A DNA stretch of 21,806 nucleotides from CAYHCE01 sp964355015 (GCA_964355015.1 CAYHCE010000044.1:1-21806), one strand, 5' to 3'; positions 13,630 to 21,657 are shown, counted from the first letter of the stretch. A program made the numbers and translations. The notes: a model not told the origin generated them from the letters alone.

Positions 13630-16380
13630 ATGCGACTCACCCACTGCCGCCTCCGTAATGTCCGCCTGCACGCGGAGCTGGCGCTGCCGTTCGCAGCGGG
13701 CCTGACCGTGATCGGCGGCGCCAACGAAACCGGCAAGACCACCCTGGTGGAAGCCCTGCACCGGGCCCTGTTCCTCAAGGCCTCCGCCAGCGGCGCTCCG
13801 GTGGAGGCCCTGCGCTCGCGGCTCCATCCCGGCCATCCGGAGGTGGAGATCGGCTTCGAGGCCCGTGGAGAGCACTGGACGCTGCTGAAGCGATTCAGCG
13901 GCGCCAGCGGCACCATCAGCCTCAGCGCCGCCACCGGTGCTCAGCTCACCGGCCCCGCCGCCGAGGAGCGGCTGGCCGAGCTGCTGGGGGTCAGGGAGAT
14001 CCTGGGCAGCAAGCAGGCCCAGTCGGTGTTGCCTACCCGCTGGGCCCACCTCTGGGTTCTGCAGGGGCAGGCGGGGGCCGACCTGCTCGAGCGCGGCGGC
14101 GCCAGCTACGACCTCGCCACCCTGCTGCCCCTGCTGGAGAAGGAGGGTGGTGCGGCCCTGCAGTCGCCGAGGGACCAGGCGGTGGCGGCCGCTGTCGATG
14201 CCCTGCTCGACGAAACCTTCACCGGCAAGCGGGGTGACGTGCGGCGCAACTCGCCGCTCTGGACGGCCGGGCAGGCCTGCCAGGCCGCCCGCACCGCTCT
14301 GGAGCTGGCCGAGGAGCGTCTGGCCGCCTACGACGCCGCCAGCGACGAACTCGCCGATCTCGCCATCCGGCTCGAACGGCTGCAGGAGGAGGAGCTGCCC
14401 GATCTGGAGACCCGCAGAGCCGAGCTGCTCTCCCAGGCGGCGAAGGTGCGCGAGCTGCAGGCGGCCGTGGCGCTCCGGGTGAGCGAGCTACGGCCGCTTG
14501 AGCTGGAGCTGCAGCGCCTGGAGGGGGATCAGCGGCAGCTCGGAGTGCTCGACGAGGCGCTGCAGGCCGGCCAGACCCGGCTCCAGGCGCTCGAACGGGA
14601 GAGGGCGGCCGCTGCCGCGGCGATCGCGACGGCCGGCGCCGCCCTGGCCGAGCTGCAGACCGGCCGCCAGCAGCTGGAGGCCCAGCGCCGGCAGTTGGAT
14701 CGCCACAGCCAGCTGGTTCAGCGGTTGCTGGCGCGGGCTCACGCCCGCGACGAGCGCGCCAGGCTGGCCCGGAGCCTGCAGGAACTGGAGGCCCGCCAGG
14801 CCGGCCTGGCGGATCTGGAGCGGCGCCTCCAGGCGCTGCCGGCCACCACCGCCGCCCATGTCCAGCGTCTGCGCGACCTGGAGCTGGCCGTGCGCGATGC
14901 GCGCACCCGTCAACAGGCCCTGGCGGCGGGAGTGGAACTGCTGCGGGCTGATCGCCAGGTGGTCCTGGCGGACGAGCCGCTGTTGCCCGGTCAGGAGCGA
15001 CGCCTGACGGAGGTCTCCGAGCTGAGGCTGGGCGAGGGAATCGTGCTGCGCATCAGCCCGGGAGGGGGCCGGGCGCTGGCCGAGGTGCGCGAACAGCTGG
15101 AGCGGGCCGAGCAGGCGCTGGCGAAGGGACATCGCTTCCTGGGGGTGGAGAGCGTCGAGGCGGCCGAGACCCAGCTGCGTCAGCGTGAGGCCCTGCAGCA
15201 GGAACTCGCTGCGCGCCGCGGTGCGGCCCCGCCGCTGGATCCTCTGCAGCTGCGGCGCCAGCTCGACGACCTCGACACCCGGCTGCTGGAGATCGAGCCT
15301 GAACTGGAGGCCCTGGCCTCCGTACGGACGGAGCTGGAGCGGACGGAGCTGGAGCTGCCTGAGGGAGCCGAGGCCCTCGATCGCCTGCATGGCCGGCTGC
15401 GGCAGACGCTGACGAGCCTCCAGGAGACCCTGTCGCAGCGCGACCGCGAGCTTGAGCAAGCCGCGCGCAGCCTGGAGCAGGCCCGCCTGGCGGCAGCTGT
15501 TCAGGATCAGGAGCGGATCGCCCTGGAGACCGATCGCAAGGGGAGGGCGGAGCGGCGCCGGATTCTGCTCGCCGCCCACCCGGATCCCACCAGCCTGGCC
15601 ACCGCGGTGGCTGCCTTGCAGGCCCGCCTGGGCCAGGGCCAGGCGGAGGTCGCCAGCCTGCACCAGCAGCTGGCACCTCTGCTGGAGCAGGGCCTCGAGA
15701 AGGAGGGGCATGGCATCGAGGCGGCGCTCCAGCGGCTGCGGGGCGAGTGCCAGGAGCTGGTGGGCCGCCAGGGCGCCGCCCGCCAGCGCTGCGACAGCAT
15801 CAGCGCCGCTGACCCCTACGGGGAGGTGGAGCGCTGCCGGGTGGCTCTGGAGGGGGCCGAGGCCGATCTGGCCTCGATCCGGCGCCGCACCGAGGCGCTC
15901 CAGCTGTTGCGCCAGCTGTTCAGCGACATGCGCGCCGATCTCTCGGCCCGGTACAGCGAGCCCCTGGCGACGGCGATCAGCCGCTACCTGCAGCCCCTGC
16001 TCGGTGATGGGGCCGAGTGCCAGTGCCGGATCAGCTACGACCAGGTGAAGGGCTTCACCGGGCTGCAGCTGCGTCGCGGCAGCAGCCTCTACTCCTTCAG
16101 CGAACTGAGCGGCGGCATGCGGGAGCAGCTGGCGGCCGCCCTGCGGCTCTCGATGGCGGATGTGCTCCGCGCGGCTCACGGCGGCACCCTGCCGCTGGTC
16201 TTCGACGACGCCTTCACCAACTCGGATCCGCAGCGCATCGCCGTGGTGCGACGGATGCTCTCCCAGGCGGTGCAGCAGGGGCTGCAGGTGATCCTGCTCA
16301 CCTGTGATCCGGCCCCCTACGCCGACCTGGATGGTTCCACCCTCGTGCTGCCTCAGGGCGCCAGCAGGCTGGCGATCTGA
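13630..16380 (+). CDS. SbcC/Rad50-like (YhaN-type) SMC-family ATPase
   Basis: A 916-residue ATPase. Walker A is GGANETGKTT (residues 29-38), followed by long coiled coils from about 190 to 780, and a C-terminal lobe with signature SELSGGMREQLAAALRLS (about 824-841) and Walker B LPLVFDDAFTNSDPQR (about 855-869; Asp860 stands where most ABC ATPases have Glu). The coiled coil is split at about residues 430-480 by a beta-rich insert (VVLADEPLLPG, GIVLRISPGGG). There is no Cys-x-x-Cys zinc hook, unlike Rad50 and SbcC. This fits the YhaN-like group. It should pair with the nuclease to gate access to DNA. Its last 28 bases overlap the end of the convergent GGDEF gene. Confidence 0.87.
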   Translation: MRLTHCRLRNVRLHAELALPFAAGLTVIGGANETGKTTLVEALHRALFLKASASGAPVEALRSRLHPGHPEVEIGFEARGEHWTLLKRFSGASGTISLSAATGAQLTGPAAEERLAELLGVREILGSKQAQSVLPTRWAHLWVLQGQAGADLLERGGASYDLATLLPLLEKEGGAALQSPRDQAVAAAVDALLDETFTGKRGDVRRNSPLWTAGQACQAARTALELAEERLAAYDAASDELADLAIRLERLQEEELPDLETRRAELLSQAAKVRELQAAVALRVSELRPLELELQRLEGDQRQLGVLDEALQAGQTRLQALERERAAAAAAIATAGAALAELQTGRQQLEAQRRQLDRHSQLVQRLLARAHARDERARLARSLQELEARQAGLADLERRLQALPATTAAHVQRLRDLELAVRDARTRQQALAAGVELLRADRQVVLADEPLLPGQERRLTEVSELRLGEGIVLRISPGGGRALAEVREQLERAEQALAKGHRFLGVESVEAAETQLRQREALQQELAARRGAAPPLDPLQLRRQLDDLDTRLLEIEPELEALASVRTELERTELELPEGAEALDRLHGRLRQTLTSLQETLSQRDRELEQAARSLEQARLAAAVQDQERIALETDRKGRAERRRILLAAHPDPTSLATAVAALQARLGQGQAEVASLHQQLAPLLEQGLEKEGHGIEAALQRLRGECQELVGRQGAARQRCDSISAADPYGEVERCRVALEGAEADLASIRRRTEALQLLRQLFSDMRADLSARYSEPLATAISRYLQPLLGDGAECQCRISYDQVKGFTGLQLRRGSSLYSFSELSGGMREQLAAALRLSMADVLRAAHGGTLPLVFDDAFTNSDPQRIAVVRRMLSQAVQQGLQVILLTCDPAPYADLDGSTLVLPQGASRLAI

Positions 16381-17348
16381 TTCCGGCCGTTGTTCTTGGC
16401 CAGCTCCAGCGCCCGTTCCGCCCGCTGCACCAGGTCGATGAACCCCACGTCGGCATGACCCAGGCTGGAGACCCCGCCGCTGATCTGGAGGTGGTAGTCG
16501 GACGGGGAGAACACGCCGGTCATGCGGCGAGTGGCCAGCCGCAGCGCCTCCGCCAGCTGCAGCGCTGCCTCAGCGTCGGTGCCCACCAGGAGCAGGGCGA
16601 ATTCCTCGTCGCCGAGCCGGGCGATGAAATCCTCTTCCTTGAGAAAGCCACGGCAGAGGTCGCTGAAATCGCGCAGCACCTGATCGCCGGCCGTGTGGCC
16701 CCAGCGGTTGTTGATCTGGCGGAAGTTGTCGATGTCGACGCAGAGCAGAGCCAGGGGCTGGCCATCGCGGCGGGCCCGCTCCACCTCCCGCGCCCCGGCC
16801 GTGAAGAAGGAGCCGCGGTTGGCCAGGCCCGTCACCGGGCAGAGGCTGGCGCTGCGGCGCAGCTCGATCTCCCGCATCACCAACTGGGCGAGCAGCCCCA
16901 GCTGTTCGATCTGTGCCTCGCTGAGCTGACGTGGCTGGTGATCGAGCACGCAGAGGCTGCCGAGATTGTGGCCCTCGGGCGACCGCAGCGGAGCGCCGGC
17001 ATAGAAGCGGATCTTGGGATCGGAGAGCACCAGCGGGTTGCTGCTGAACCGCTCGTCCTCCAGGGTGTCGGGCACCACCAGAACCTCATCGCCGGCGATG
17101 GTGTGGGCGCAGAAGGCCACATCGCGCGGGGCTTCGCTCGCCTCAAGCCCCTGCTTGGAGAGGAACCACTCACGGTCGGCATCCACCAGCGAGATCAGGG
17201 CGATCGGCGTGCCGAAGATCCCGCCGGCCAGCTGCACGATTCGGTCGAAGTGGCGATCGCCGCTGCGGCCCACCAGCTCGTGGCGCTCGAGATCGCGCAG
17301 GCGCTCCCGTTCGTCGGCGGGAATCGGATAGGAGGGAAGGGAGGGCAT
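16353..17348 (-). CDS. GAF-GGDEF protein with a degenerate GGDEF motif
   Basis: A 331-residue soluble signalling protein. An N-terminal GAF domain (about residues 12-165) has FGTPIALISLVDADREWF and FYAGAPLRSPEGHNLGSLCV. A GGDEF domain follows (about 170-325), with DPLTG-like CPVTGLANRGSF, LCVDIDNFRQIN, and RLGDEEFALLL (R244-F250). The signature is GDEEF rather than GG(D/E)EF, so the second Gly is Asp, and no RxxD inhibitory site precedes it. Whether it makes cyclic di-GMP is open. The ATG at 17348 is preferred; AGGAG lies upstream at a wide but possible spacing, and a GTG at 17387 would add 13 residues. Confidence 0.85.
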   Translation of the reverse strand: MPSLPSYPIPADERERLRDLERHELVGRSGDRHFDRIVQLAGGIFGTPIALISLVDADREWFLSKQGLEASEAPRDVAFCAHTIAGDEVLVVPDTLEDERFSSNPLVLSDPKIRFYAGAPLRSPEGHNLGSLCVLDHQPRQLSEAQIEQLGLLAQLVMREIELRRSASLCPVTGLANRGSFFTAGAREVERARRDGQPLALLCVDIDNFRQINNRWGHTAGDQVLRDFSDLCRGFLKEEDFIARLGDEEFALLLVGTDAEAALQLAEALRLATRRMTGVFSPSDYHLQISGGVSSLGHADVGFIDLVQRAERALELAKNNGRNQIASLLAP

Positions 17349-17492
17349 GCCGGTGGCTGCTCCTGCGATGGCTTTCGCGCAGGGCACCGCTGCACCCGCT
17401 GCTCCGACTGTAGGTACGCGGGGCCGCTGCGAATGGGAGGCTTCGCGGTTGAAGGCTGTGGGTTATCCGCCTGCCCACTCCCCAGGCGGCGT

Positions 17493-18455
17493 TCAGGTGC
17501 CGTTCACGCCCGCCTGGATGCCGGATCTGCCGGCCGGGGAGAGGGCAAAGCCGAGAAAGGCCTTCACCGCTGAATCGGCGGGTTGGCGATAGGCGTAGTA
17601 GAGGGGCCTCTGGAACGGGTAGGTCTCCGCTTCCGGCGTGCTGCCATCAATAGCCAGCACACGCACCGTCTGCTGATCGGCCACCTGGCCGTAGGTGGCG
17701 TAGCCGATCCCATCGCTCCCCAGCAACCGCAGCATCGGCGTGGTGGCATCGCGGGCCAGGGTGGTGATGTTCGGGCTGCTGCCGAAGTTGCCGCCGCCCA
17801 GCACGATCTGGCGGAAGGCGGCGTGGGTGCCGCTCACGCTCGGCCGGTTCAGCACCCGGATCGGTCGCTCGACCCCGCCGAGGGTGGTCCAGCTGGTGAT
17901 CTCGCCGCGGAAGATCTGCACCACCTGGGCGCGGGAGAGCCCCCGTCGGAAGGGATTGTCGATCCCCACCACCAGGGCGATGCGATCCCGTGCGACCGGA
18001 ACGGCGGCCAGGCCGCGGCCCTGTTCCTCCGGCGTGAGCGGGCGCGAGATCGCCGCCAGGCTGATGCTCCCGCCCAGCAGCGCCTGGAGGCCGTTGTCGG
18101 AGCCGATGGCGGCGGTGCTGACGACCGTGCCCGGGAAGGCGCGCATGAAGCCCGCCTTGAGCGCCTCATTGATCAGCACCATGCTGGTGGAGCCATCAAT
18201 GGAGATGGTGGTGCCGGCGGGCACGCTCGCCTGGGGAGGGAACTGCGCCGCCGGATCGCTCTGGCCGTTGCCGCCGGGTGAGGCCAGGGGCACCCCTGGC
18301 ACCGCCGGCAGCGCAGGCACAGATGGCCGCCGGCCGATCCACTGCTGGAGCCGGGGCCACAGCAGCAGGGCGCCGTAGCCGAAGGCGAGCACCAGCAGGA
18401 TGTAGACGATCGGTGGCGGTCCGCTCCTGCCGCTGCCTGAATCCTTGTCGCTCAT
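17493..18455 (-). CDS. Membrane-anchored PstS-like substrate-binding protein
   Basis: A 320-residue protein. After a short polar start, one hydrophobic segment (IVYILLVLAFGYGALLL, residues about 16-32) has no cleavage site and acts as an anchor. A Pro/Gly linker follows to about residue 75. The binding fold has ISIDGSTSMVLINEALKAGF, AAISRPLT, ALVVGIDNPFRRGLSR, QIFRGEITSWTTLGG and NRPSVSGTHAAFRQ, all typical of PstS-type (PBP-like) phosphate-binding proteins. No PstC, PstA or PstB gene is in the window. Its start overlaps the stop of the PspA-like gene by four bases, so the two are translationally coupled. It may be a sensor or scavenging protein rather than a transporter part; that is inference. 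Confidence 0.82.
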   Translation of the reverse strand: MSDKDSGSGRSGPPPIVYILLVLAFGYGALLLWPRLQQWIGRRPSVPALPAVPGVPLASPGGNGQSDPAAQFPPQASVPAGTTISIDGSTSMVLINEALKAGFMRAFPGTVVSTAAIGSDNGLQALLGGSISLAAISRPLTPEEQGRGLAAVPVARDRIALVVGIDNPFRRGLSRAQVVQIFRGEITSWTTLGGVERPIRVLNRPSVSGTHAAFRQIVLGGGNFGSSPNITTLARDATTPMLRLLGSDGIGYATYGQVADQQTVRVLAIDGSTPEAETYPFQRPLYYAYRQPADSAVKAFLGFALSPAGRSGIQAGVNGT

Positions 18456-19177
18456 GGCTGGGGTGTTTCCGGCAGCCGCAGGATGGGCGCCGCTTCAAGG
18501 GTTTTCAGGCGCTGGGACACCTCCTCATCGAGGCTGAGCTGCTCCAGATCGGCGCTGAGCTTCTCCTGGGGATTCTGGGAGAGTTCAGCCAGGGCGGCGC
18601 TGGTGAGGTGGCGGCCCTCCACGGCACGCCTGGCGGCCTCGAAGGAGGAACGGGCCGAGCCGATGTCGAAGTCGTTGTTCACTTTGGCGATCGATTCGAG
18701 CGCGGCGTTGACCTCGGCCAGATCCTTCATGTTCTGCATGTCGGATTTGTATTGCTCCAGCTTGAGACGCTCACGGTTCAGCTTGTCCCTGGAGGCGGCC
18801 ACGAAGGCTTCGGCCTGCCCCACCTGCTGCTCCAGAGCGGGAAGCAGCTTCTCGATTCCGATGGCGCGGCCCATCGCCAGCCGCGCCCCCTCCAGCTGGC
18901 CGGAGTTCTGGGCCTGCCGGGCCTGTTGCTCGCAGGTCGTGAGCTCGCGGGTCTTGTCCTGGTACTTCTGCTTGGCCCGCTCGTAGGCGCCCACCTGCTG
19001 GGCCACGGCCCTGGCCAACTGCTGCACCGATTCCTGCATCGACTGCAGCGATTCCTCGGCCACGGCCACCGCCACCTTGCCGCCGGATTCCACCGGCAGC
19101 CCCCAGAGCCAGCGCCAGCTGCCGACCACCACCCGGCCGGCCCGCTCGCCCATCAGCCAATAGATCAGTCGCTTCAC
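18452..19177 (-). CDS. PspA/IM30-like coiled-coil protein
   Basis: A 241-residue protein rich in Ala, Gln, Glu and Lys with a long coiled coil from about residue 40 to 200. The pattern QNSGQLEGARLAMGRAIGIE followed by a second long helix resembles PspA/IM30 proteins, which coat and repair membranes. The N-terminus differs: it carries a Trp-rich amphipathic/hydrophobic stretch (LIYWLMGERAGRVVVGSWRW) where PspA has its short membrane helix, so the protein probably binds membranes. It is the first gene of a two-gene unit with the anchored PstS-like protein (overlap of four bases). It is not the canonical PspA or Vipp1 by its termini; a paralogue is likely. Confidence 0.72.
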   Translation of the reverse strand: MKRLIYWLMGERAGRVVVGSWRWLWGLPVESGGKVAVAVAEESLQSMQESVQQLARAVAQQVGAYERAKQKYQDKTRELTTCEQQARQAQNSGQLEGARLAMGRAIGIEKLLPALEQQVGQAEAFVAASRDKLNRERLKLEQYKSDMQNMKDLAEVNAALESIAKVNNDFDIGSARSSFEAARRAVEGRHLTSAALAELSQNPQEKLSADLEQLSLDEEVSQRLKTLEAAPILRLPETPQP

Positions 19178-19355
19178 GCTTGGGGCCTGGCTGCGGCCAC
19201 GTTAGGCAGTTCCCGAGATGTAGTCACGGAACGTCAGGATCCGTTCTCTGCGGCTCCGATCACCCCGTCGGATCTCCTCGGCGTGGCTGGCTGCCGCGAT
19301 CAGCCGTTGCACCCGCTCCGGCACCGAGTCATGGCCGGGCCATGGCCACAGCCAG

Positions 19356-19553
19356 GTGACGCAGACCCGGGAACTCTTCGCCGCCGTGCTCGACCACTTC
19401 GGCCGCCTGGACACCGTCGTCAGCAACCTCGGGGGGTCGGTGTTTCAACCCACCACCGAGATCGAGGAAGACGACATGGTGGCCTTCCTCGCCTCCGATG
19501 ACGCCCGCCGGGGGAACGGCCAGACGCTCCAGGTGAATGGCGGCATCCTCTGA
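19356..19553 (+). pseudogene. Short-chain dehydrogenase (SDR) remnant with internal deletion
   Basis: The frame reads TRELFAAVLDHFGRLDTVVSNLGGS, then a few residues, then DMVAFLASDDARRGNGQTLQVNGG and a stop. These are the middle (N-N-A-G-like VSNLGG) and the C-terminal (substrate-loop end) parts of an SDR. The Rossmann Gly motif at the N-terminus and the Ser-Tyr-Lys catalytic part are both missing, so about two thirds of the gene is gone. It cannot be functional as an SDR. It lies next to two other broken genes. Confidence 0.75.
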
Positions 19554-19575
19554 GCCCACCCCCCACGCACCAACC

Positions 19576-19904
19576 ATGGGCGAGTCCCCAGCCAGCTCCG
19601 TCAACGGCTTTCCCGGCAACGCGATCAGCGTCGGCGACGGAATCGTGCTGATCAACGTTTTCAGCCTCGACCCAGATCAGGCCGAGACCTTCAGCCACCC
19701 AGGTGGGTGAATACAAGCGCTTGCAAGGCGTCTTCCCGGGCAGCCTGAGCGCGAATCTGCATCTCAGCCTCGATCACACCCGGGCCGTCAACTACGCCCA
19801 CTTCAGCTCCCATGGCGCCTATCTGGCCATGCGCGAGAGCCCGGCCTTCGCGCAGCACCTCAAGCGGCTCCAGGGGCTGGTGCTCAAGGCCGTGCCCTCT
19901 CCCG
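19576..19904 (+). pseudogene. Antibiotic biosynthesis monooxygenase-like gene, frameshifted
   Basis: From the ATG at 19576 the frame gives VNGFPGNAISVGDGIVLINV and then FSLDPDQAETF before a stop at about 19710. The next frame, from about 19703, continues with GEYKRLQGVFPGSLSANLHL, then VNYAHFSSHGAYLAMRESPA and HLKRLQGLVLKAVPS. Together these read as one ABM-type (ferredoxin-like fold) protein of about 110 residues split by a single frame change near 19700. The end diverges at about 19905, where the multicopper oxidase remnant begins. A sequencing error could explain the frame change but not the end. Confidence 0.65.
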
Positions 19905-19907
19905 CCA

Positions 19908-20141
19908 TCAGCCTGCCTGAGCATCGATCTGCAGCACCCCCATCAGCCCCAGATCCTCGTGGTCGAGGTTGTGGCAGTGATACACGGTGCGCCCTGGAAA
20001 ATCCCGGAAGCTCACGCGCAGGCGCACCTCCTCCCCCGAGCGCACCAGCACCGTGTCTTTCCAGCGGCGCTGGGATTCGGCGCGGCCATCACGGCTGATC
20101 ACCTGGAAGGGGTTGATGTGCAGATGGAAGGGGTGATCCAT
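19908..20141 (-). pseudogene. Multicopper oxidase C-terminal remnant
   Basis: The minus-strand frame reads MDHPFHLHINPFQV and, near its end, TVYHCHNLDHEDLGLMGVLQ. These are the two C-terminal copper-binding motifs of multicopper oxidases (HPFHLH, and HCH-x3-HEDxGLM with the type 1 Cys, His and axial Met). A complete enzyme needs about 450-500 residues and two further motifs. Upstream of the HPFHLH motif the frame becomes unrelated sequence, so this is a 3' fragment. The fragment is 78 codons with an ATG at 20141, but it cannot form a working oxidase. Confidence 0.8.
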
Positions 20142-20253
20142 AGAAAGCCTGTCAAACGCGCATCCGTGCTTGCTCAACACCTGGTAAGATAGTAACAATG
20201 GATAGATTGTTCTTATTCGTTGGGCGACAAAATATGCCGCCATCTCCCGCAGA

Positions 20254-20270
20254 TCCTCCATCAGGGAGGA
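20254..20270 (-). terminator. Possible terminator hairpin after the small secreted protein gene
   Basis: Six-base arms (TCCTCC and GGAGGA) flank a five-base loop, about 60 bases past the stop of the 20328-20528 gene in its direction of transcription. No U run follows. The rest of the 186-base gap back to the oxidase remnant is unexplained and AT-richer around 20185-20215. Confidence 0.25.
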
Positions 20271-20327
20271 GCATTCGGGGAGGTGGGGCAGCTCAAGCCG
20301 GCTCAGGGCAGATCTTTGGGCCCTGGA

Positions 20328-20528
20328 TCAGCAGTCGTAGACGCCAACGGCGCAGCGACGCACGGTACGACGACCCACTCCCGCCACGCTAACGGGCGTG
20401 AGCGGCCTGCCCACCACCGCCTGCGCTGGAGGGACCAAAGTGTTGATGACAGCTGTTGACCAGCTCGGAGTCAGGCCTGTTGCCGCAAGCCCAAGGGCCA
20501 AGATCAAAAAGGAAACTTGATGCTTCAT
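20328..20528 (-). CDS. Small secreted protein following the DUF2092 gene
   Basis: A 66-residue protein from the ATG at 20528 (a GTG at 20537 would overlap the upstream stop). It has a clear signal peptide (MKHQVSFLILALGLAATGL, cleavage near residues 22-26), then VVGRPLTPVSVAGVGRRTVR and ends with a Cys. Short exported proteins with a 'G-R-P-L-T-P-V-S-x-A-G-V-x-R-R-T' segment are, to my knowledge, found beside DUF2092 genes in other bacteria; this is recollection, not a search. It starts within ten bases of the DUF2092 stop, so the two are probably cotranscribed. The function is unknown. Confidence 0.6.
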   Translation of the reverse strand: MKHQVSFLILALGLAATGLTPSWSTAVINTLVPPAQAVVGRPLTPVSVAGVGRRTVRRCAVGVYDC

Positions 20529-20533
20529 GATGA

Positions 20534-21382
20534 TCACGGATTGGCTCCACGAACAAAGTTACCAGGCAGCTCACCCATATCTTTCATCGCTTTAAGTTCC
20601 TTGAAGGTGATTTGTCTGGCCCCTGCAGGCGGCAGAAAACTGAAGTCCTGCCCAGTGGCTCCAGAACCAGTCTGCCAGTCGCTGATCTGAACACTGTACT
20701 GAGGAGAACCAACTACCTTCTTGGATGTGATCACATAACGGCAGGGATAGGGCCGATCTCCCTGGGCGATCCAGATCTGGTAATCCACATCAGACTTGCG
20801 GAAGGCGAGATGATCGCATTCCACGCCACCAATTACCCCGCTGCCAAGATCCTTGACATCAACCACCCCTTCCGTAAGTGCTTCATAAGCCTTGGGCAGC
20901 AACAAGTCGGCCGCCGGCAGGGGCCTTCCGTACTTGTCTTTAAGCTCATCCACAAGCATTTCAATCGAGCCTGAGATCGGAATCTGCATGTAGACGTTCT
21001 GATTCTTACCCAAGAGCGTGAAGGTCGTACCATTGAAGATAGATTCAATGTCGACGAAACCACTGAGGCGAGTGGCGCGGATCTTATCCGGACGAGCGAG
21101 CGAAACCGACCCAGAACTGGCCAAAGTGAGCCTCTGCTTGTCGCTGGTGACAACCTCTAAGTCGGAGTCGTAGCGGAACGACAGCTCCCGCTGAGCTGCC
21201 ACATAGGTCGTCATCCCCTTGAGTAGGGACATCGCTTCGGCCTCACCGGCCACAGCCTTGCCCGCCATTGAGGCGCCTGCTATCAGGATAAGGACGCCAC
21301 ACAAGGCACTACTGCGCAAGCCACCGCCAATCCTTAGATTAATGGGCAACCCCAGCATTTTCGTTGCCTTCACAGGAGCCAT
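20534..21382 (-). CDS. DUF2092 family exported protein
   Basis: A 282-residue protein from the ATG at 21382. The N-terminus has a signal peptide (LRSSALCGVLILIAGASMAG, cleavage near VAG/EAE at residue 46). The mature domain begins AMSLLKGMTTYVAAQRELSF and contains SSGSVSLARPDKIRATR, IFNGTTFTLL, a segment GGVECDHLAFRKSDVDYQIW and PYPCRYVIT, and ends with FSFLPPAGAR. This pattern is that of DUF2092, whose fold resembles LolA/LolB-type lipoprotein carriers. Base composition is lower in G+C than the neighbours, which suggests transfer. A start at 21358 (GAAGG eight bases upstream) would give a shorter signal peptide and is about as likely. Confidence 0.82.
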   Translation of the reverse strand: MAPVKATKMLGLPINLRIGGGLRSSALCGVLILIAGASMAGKAVAGEAEAMSLLKGMTTYVAAQRELSFRYDSDLEVVTSDKQRLTLASSGSVSLARPDKIRATRLSGFVDIESIFNGTTFTLLGKNQNVYMQIPISGSIEMLVDELKDKYGRPLPAADLLLPKAYEALTEGVVDVKDLGSGVIGGVECDHLAFRKSDVDYQIWIAQGDRPYPCRYVITSKKVVGSPQYSVQISDWQTGSGATGQDFSFLPPAGARQITFKELKAMKDMGELPGNFVRGANP

Positions 21383-21440
21383 ACTCAATCAAGGCCCTCT
21401 GAGCCATGGGGACAAGAACCGCAACGTTTCTTGATCTGAC

Positions 21441-21458
21441 GGGCAGCGAAAACTGCCC
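21441..21458. repeat. Hairpin upstream of the DUF2092 gene
   Basis: Six-base arms (GGGCAG and CTGCCC) flank a CGAAAA loop, followed at once by a second GC-rich short stem (CCCGG/CCGGG). The pair lies 59 bases upstream of the DUF2092 start. It could shape the leader RNA or end transcription from the right. Confidence 0.35.
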
Positions 21459-21657
21459 AACCCGGTGCCGGGCAGGTCAAGGGGGCCGTAGGCACTTGAA
21501 GCTCCTATGGATGTCAAGTGATCGGGGAGTGGAAATCTGGACGGGCGTCTGAACCGCCCGGCTGTCCCCAGTGCTCACTGGCACCACAGCCAGCCTTGGC
21601 ACAGCTGGGAGGCTTGCCTGCCACCGCCGCAGAGGATTCAACGGCCGGCCCCGTTCT

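Noticed and set aside
14488..16179. Minus-strand frame of 563 residues opposite the SbcC-like gene
   Set aside because: It is Gln/Leu/Ala-rich with no domain, a mirror of the coiled-coil codons of the real gene.
19202..19426. Minus-strand frame of 74 residues ending in ILTFRDYISGTA
   Set aside because: It overlaps the dehydrogenase remnant, has no plausible start region, and matches no family I recognise. Its last 40 residues look protein-like and could be another remnant, but the support is too thin to list.
19908..20261. Multicopper oxidase fragment as an intact 117-residue gene
   Set aside because: Residues before the HPFHLH motif are unrelated to the family and two of the four copper motifs are missing, so it is listed as a remnant only.
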